Positions 59,601 to 64,000 of a DNA stretch of 64,000 nt are shown here, piece by piece. Where the stretch lies: contig CADCXD010000005.1 of assembly GCA_902806575.1 (NCBI GenBank), positions 3,782,001 through 3,846,000 on the forward strand, given 5' to 3'. The translations under genes were made by a program, and so were the position numbers. The first letter of the stretch is position 1. Each line of letters starts with the position of its first letter. The DNA comes from Jackrogersella multiformis (Eukaryota > Ascomycota > Sordariomycetes > Xylariales > Hypoxylaceae). Under the pieces are notes generated by a model that ran no database searches, had not been told where the DNA came from, and worked only from the letters and a program-made list of their open reading frames with translations.

Positions 59601-61792
59601 GCAGACAAGGCCACAGCTAACATCGCTCCTCTGAATGGACTTTTCTCGGGAATTGTAGCAGTGAAGAAACCTCGGTAATACGCGATACGAAGAGCGGACC
59701 CTCGCGTTAGAAACTCTGCGCAATAGCTATCAAAATGTCAGTAGGAACAAACTAATGGCAATATTTTCTGAAATCCTCACGCTGCAGCAATTTCTCCCAT
59801 TGAGTGACCAACGACCGCAACGGGACTGGTACCAACTGATTTCAAGAGATCAACCAATCCCATCTGTACGACTGCGGTTAAAGACTGAGCGATGTCTGGG
59901 CGGTCGATCAACGATTCTTTCTCGTTTTTCAAAAGTTCACCTACAAGTATTTGGGTTAGTTGTCATTTAGAGACTTTCTAACTCAGAGATAACCTACTTT
60001 GAAGAGACCAAGAGCAGCCCAGCTTCGCGAGAATCGATTCTGAGACTCGGATACTCTCTGCAAACTCCGGGTACATGAGTAGCTCCCGGCCCATGGCATA
60101 CCATTGAGCACCTTGACCAGTGAATACAAATGCTAACCGAGGGGCCTGCTTTGGTGTGACTATTGGAACTGAAGCGAGCTGTGTCAAAGTTCCTAGATTT
60201 GAAGCAGTCGAAACAACTGCGAATTATTTCGACAGAAACGAACTCCGTCTTGAATCAAGGGTGTATGCAATATCAGAAATCGATGGTGTCTCGGAAATGT
60301 CAAGAATCCTTGAACAGAATTGCTCCCACGCAGAAACCATAGCTCGAATAGCGGTCTCGGTAGAAGCAGACCAAATGAGAAGCTTTGGATATTCTTCTCG
60401 AGTTGATAAGGAGAGGAGGTTTTCAGTCGGCCAATATAGGCGACTAGCTACCTCAAAGTTGGCCACCAAACCCTTACTCTTCAAGTAGCTGGAAACATCA
60501 TCAATGACGATATGGGAATTTGTTCCGCCATATCCGAACGAATTGACTGATGCCCTTCGGATCTCGCAAGGGGGCCAAGAAATACACTCCGAAGGCAATG
60601 AAATCATGTAATCATAAGATGCAAGCTTTCGATTTATAGATTCGAAATTGGCGTTTGGGGGTATCACCCCCGATTCCACAACGAGGATCGCTTTAATCAA
60701 GCCTGCAATGCCACTGGCTCCTTTGAGGTGGCCAATATTTGTTTTCACAGAGCCAACGTAAAGAGGGTCGGAGGAATTTCGATGCTCATAGAAACATTCC
60801 GCAATGGCGCTGATTTCTGTTGGGTCTCCGATTGCAGTCCCAGTTCCATGTGCCTCAAAGAACCTCGTGTGCACCATGGACAAACGCGCTTGTTGGTAGG
60901 TTTCGCGGATGAGCTGGGCTTGAGCTTTTGGGTCAGGCTGGGTGATTCCAGGAGTTCGACCATCTTGATTAGTCCCAGAGGATCTTATAATGGCCCGTAT
61001 AGTATCATTATTGCGGAGTGCGTCAGAGAGACGCTTCAGTATGACGACTGCGACACCTTCGCCGCGAGAATAGCCGTTCGCACGATGATCGAAAGTAAAA
61101 CATCGACCATCAGGAGATAGCATTTGCATGTTACTCAAGATAGTGCTATAGTCAGGATCCAGTAGGACATTGCAGCCCGCGACAACACCCATATCAGTAA
61201 TGCCCCTATGCAATAATTGGCACGAGAGGTCGATGGCCATAGCACTACTCGAACAAGCCGAGTCCAGATTAACGGAAGGTCCGCGAAGATCAAAGAACCA
61301 GCTGAGACGATTTGCAAGCATGGATTGTGTAGCCCCAACTGCTGCATATGGAGAAAGTCGCTCAGAATCTTTCAATATCTGTTGTAGATAGTCGTTTGTG
61401 AAGCATCCGGTGTGAACAGAGGATCGGGAACCTTTTACGTCTTCGAGTCGTACACCTGCGTTTTCGAAAGCTTTGAATGTCGTCTCAAGCAGGATGCGCT
61501 GCATCGGGTCCATAGCAGAAGCCTCCGTAGGAGTTAAGGAGAAGAAGTTGGCATCGAATAGTCCCAGGTCCTCCTTGATGAAGTGGGCACCCCGTGTGCG
61601 AAGGGCATGACGTCGAGTAGGATGATAGAACGCATCGACGTTCAAACGTTCCGGTGGAAACTCAGTCATAGCGCTTCGTTTTTCTAGGAGCATAGTCCAG
61701 AAATCCTTTTCTACCGAAGCATCTTGCGGAAATTTTAGAGCGAGCCCGCATATTGCGATAGGCTCCTCTTGGGAAAAGAAGTTAGACGGCAT

Positions 61793-62299
61793 TATGAAGT
61801 GGCTGCTGAAAATGATCTTAATAGTGACTAGCTATCAGAATAGGTTAATGGGTGTAAGAAGGGCACTTTTCTAAAAACAAAAGGAGTCGACAGAATAAGG
61901 GGTTCTCTACCTAGGTATCCATTGAAGCCCAACATAAACTTTAGGTATTCATACATATTATATGTTAATTCTCAAATTTTATAATAGAACAGCAATAATG
62001 ATAATAATAATAAAATACGATAAAACGGCGTGATCACGATCACTTTGTTTTACAGGATCACTTTACTTTACGGGATGACCTTGCCTTGCAGGAGGATCAT
62101 GTACAATATATTAAGACATCCTCACGCTGGAAAAGTATAAAGATCACGAACATTACTATCCTTCGAATATCCTTTCTCTTATTTGCGTATTATATCCCTC
62201 ATCAGGTAGTCAACCGCATTAGGTACCTTCCGCAGCCCTTCTTGATATCTTCCCGTCCCCCAGGCCCTAGGTCCAGCCACAGGACTAAAGAACGACATA
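61793..62299. promoter_or_regulatory. Divergent promoter of the reducing PKS and the FSH hydrolase
   Basis: 507 bp between start codons. Bases 62038-62091 form three 18-bp imperfect tandem units beginning GATCAC, GATCAC and GATGAC, preceded by one more GATCAC at 62032. Such spacing could be an operator array for a cluster regulator. No gene inside. Confidence 0.5.
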
Positions 62300-63116
62300 A
62301 TGCATTTCCTTTGCCTCCATGGTGCTGGAACCAATAGCAAGGTAAATCCTAGGGGCCTTGAAGCCTTTGTGGTAGTAACGTTGGTAGGCTAATGACAGGT
62401 TGGCAGATTTTCGAGTTGCAAACCGGTAAGATTGAAAATACTGCGCTGTGGCTCTCGGATTTAATTAATACCGAATCATATGTAGCAGCGCTACGCTACG
62501 AACTCGGCGGAGGCCATACGTATGACTTTGTTGAAGGTGTGGTCGTAGTGCCGAAGGCTTTTGGTAATACCAGATAGAGGATGTCTGGGCTCGATAGTGA
62601 TAGCTAACACAAATGAAAGGGATCGAGAGCCTTGCGACCTCAGAGGATTCACACCTTGCCTACTACAAACCTCATTGTGTAGAATCATTTGGTGAAGCGG
62701 TCGAGAATTTGGACAAGTTCCTCAAAACCGACGGACCATTTGATGGAGTCATCGCCTTCTCTCAGGGTGTTTCCTTGGCGACTGCCATACTTGTGGACAA
62801 ATTACGACTTCAAGAATCCGGTCTTCGATGTGGAATCTTCTTTTGCGGGCGACTACCTTTCATTGACGCCGGGACACTGCACTATAGCTCTACCCCTATG
62901 GAGGAAGGGATGGCGATCGACGTACCAACGGTTCATATTTGGGGAGATAAGGATGATGTTGAGCCGGGCCAGGCTTTAGCTCTTGGTAAGATATGCTGCC
63001 TTGAGAAAAAGCATATTTACATTCACGGTGGGGGTCATGAGGTGCCAGGGCCAAGAGACAAAGGGGGTTTAGTAGAGTCGGCAAATGCGATCCGAGGCAT
63101 GTTGACTCGGCTTTAA
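62300..63116 (+). CDS. FSH-type serine hydrolase (candidate polyketide-releasing thioesterase)
   Basis: Four exons (62300-62341, 62407-62425, 62486-62563, 62620-63116) give 211 aa; exon 2 has only 19 nt. The protein begins MHFLCLHGAGTNSK, IFELQT, AALRYELGGGHTYDFVEG, the signature order of the FSH1 family. The catalytic triad is visible: Ser94 in AFSQGVS, Asp in WGDKDDVEP and His in GGGHEVP. Members of this alpha/beta-hydrolase family, for example LovG, release products from reducing PKSs that lack a thioesterase. Here it is divergent from exactly such a PKS, so that role is likely; the sequence alone cannot exclude a general esterase. The stop codon lies in the first unit of an 8-bp tandem repeat. 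The enzyme appears intact although the PKS is not. Confidence 0.88.
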
Positions 63117-63164
63117 GGCTTTAAGGCTTTGATGCTTTGAGGCTTTGGGGCTTTGGGGCTTTGA
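63109..63164. repeat. 8-bp tandem repeat (GGCTTTRR, seven units) starting at a stop codon
   Basis: Units GGCTTTAA, GGCTTTAA, GGCTTTGA, TGCTTTGA, GGCTTTGG, GGCTTTGG, GGCTTTGA follow without gaps. The first contains the TAA stop of the FSH hydrolase. Confidence 0.85.
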
Positions 63165-63604
63165 CGCGTCAGCGCGTTTATCGTAAGAGTTACACAGTTA
63201 GTCCTACCTACATATGCACATGTATCTGTGGTGTAAGCTTTTGATATTAGAAAGTGGAAGATTTAATTAGGTAATAAATCTGCAAGTGATATGAACAATA
63301 ACAGCCCATTTTTAAAATATATTATTTGATATATATACATTTTGTTATACATATATTAACTTAGATACCTTAGGTAGGTAAATATCATGTATCATTTAAA
63401 TGCACTGCCCTCATACACTGCTGTACTACTTTATGACACGTTACACAACATTTGAGGTCTTCTTTTGGCCCCTTTTTCCAAAATCCCGCCTCTTCCCTCT
63501 TCCCCCTCTTCCATCCTCCCCCCTCCCCGAGATATCGTCTTTCCAACCAAACTACCTATGTACACTGAATACACTGAACTACTACTCATAGTTAAACCGT
63601 CACA
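63117..63604. other. Spacer before the short-chain dehydrogenase
   Basis: Contains the 8-bp tandem repeat and, beyond it, AT-rich sequence followed by a CT-rich tract (63470-63530) typical of fungal core promoters. No gene. Confidence 0.4.
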
Positions 63605-64000
63605 ATGATCAACAGCACCCGGCTTGATGGCATTGCCCTCGTCGTAGGGGTAAGATGCTACACCTCACAATTATTTACAAAAGTCGCTAACCCATGGTAA
63701 TACAGTCAGGTAGAGGCATTGGCAGGGAAGCAGCATTCTCGCTTGCTGAAGCCGGAGCAAAAGCTATCGTGTTTGCGGATATGAACGAGGAGACAGCAAA
63801 GGAATCGTCGGAAGAGAGCAAGAAATATGCAAGCAATAAAGACTACAGGACTACGATTTTCAAAATGAATGTCCAGGACGACAAGTCCGTTCAGGAAATG
63901 GTGGAGTTTGCGGTCAAAGAGTTTGGTCGTATCGATTACGCCGTCAATGCTGCTGGAGTAAGTGATACATCTAACCTCATCTTGAGTTCCCCAAAGGTAG
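63605..64000 (+). CDS. Short-chain dehydrogenase/reductase, 5' part (runs off the window)
   Basis: Exons 63605-63649 and 63706-63957 are visible, and an intron with GTAAGT donor begins at 63958; the rest lies beyond the window. The N-terminus reads LDGIALVVG, then after the intron SGRGIGREAAFSLAEAGA, the Rossmann glycine motif (TGxxxGIG equivalent) that binds NAD(P). DYAVNAAG is the NNAG-type strand at the end of exon 2. The catalytic Tyr-x3-Lys is not yet reached. SDRs reduce or oxidise keto/hydroxy groups; here it is a likely tailoring enzyme of the adjacent PKS cluster. Confidence 0.85.

Larger units (their letters stand above)
48450..61792 (-). pseudogene. Highly reducing polyketide synthase, inactivated by an LTR element and point lesions
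   Basis: Starts ATG 61792. KS has DSACSSS, EAHGTGTAIGDP and NIGHLKGASG; AT has GHSMGE and is split by introns near 59940-59995 and 59730-59785; DH has HKLNGRAIYPASA and HPGTLDSFL. A methyltransferase shoulder (FGPSEFFCDLRRYL, YVDWMDWHL) ends abruptly at 57570. The structural KR follows in another frame, then ER to 56651. Beyond the transposon, ER resumes at 50158, KR contains YVISGGLGDLGR (intron 49664-49716) and INYAAGNTYQDA, and the ACP has GADSLSAVYL near the end. Lesions: in-frame TAA at 60224-60226; loss of the methyltransferase core with a frameshift near 57565; a 6487-bp LTR element in ER; and one extra A in an A7 run (49274-49280, T7 on plus) that shifts the KR frame. It would have been a KS-AT-DH-MT-ER-KR-ACP enzyme without a releasing domain. 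Confidence 0.9.

Noticed and set aside
48450..61792. Two separate PKS genes on either side of the AT-rich block
   Set aside because: The two parts are the complementary halves of one ER domain, in the same orientation and frame, separated by an LTR element with a target duplication.

Overview
The window is nuclear DNA of a filamentous ascomycete (Pezizomycotina, most likely a Sordariomycete). Genes carry short GT-AG introns of about 47-160 nt. There are two iterative type I polyketide synthase (PKS) loci, an AflR-type regulator, a fungal Rvs161 homologue and two islands of extreme AT content with the dinucleotide pattern of repeat-induced point mutation (RIP). Spacers are full of the self-complementary repeat TACCTAGGTA seen in many Sordariomycete genomes. 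No genus can be named from sequence alone. All intron positions below were chosen by eye from splice signals, frame continuity and family motifs; each proposed CDS totals a multiple of three.

Left arm (1-20 kb): a 262-bp MITE-like element, then a compact three-gene cluster: an AflR-like Zn2Cys6 regulator (1069-2502), a salicylate-hydroxylase-type FAD monooxygenase (3339-5043) and a 2533-aa non-reducing PKS with order SAT-KS-AT-PT-ACP-CMeT-esterase/TE (7726-15565). This architecture makes C-methylated orsellinate-type aromatics in other fungi. TCGN5CGA sites lie upstream of the regulator and the PKS. A secreted DUF1996 protein and an unknown basic protein follow.

Middle (20-45 kb): a 5.67-kb AT-rich island (21945-27617) is bounded by about 75-bp inverted repeats and a 9-bp direct repeat, so it looks like a RIP-destroyed Mutator-type DNA transposon. 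Housekeeping and secretory genes follow: a bZIP-like protein, peptidyl-tRNA hydrolase, Rvs161 BAR protein, a lactonase-type beta-propeller, a secreted BBE-like flavin oxidase, a phospholipase-D-like protein, an amino-acid permease and a type I membrane protein.

Right arm (45.5-64 kb): a second, decayed secondary-metabolite locus. A FAD monooxygenase and a carboxymuconolactone-decarboxylase-like protein diverge from one promoter; then comes a highly reducing PKS on the minus strand (61792 to 48450), then a divergent FSH-type serine hydrolase (LovG-like releasing enzyme candidate) and the start of a short-chain dehydrogenase. The reducing PKS is dead: it has an in-frame stop after KS, loss of the methyltransferase core with a frameshift, a 6487-bp LTR retrotransposon (50164-56650, target duplication TCTAC) in the ER domain, and an extra base in an A7 run in the KR. 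The small tailoring genes around it look intact. The two LTRs show the mutation process directly: every difference seen by eye between the 5' 130 bp of each is C-to-T or G-to-A.
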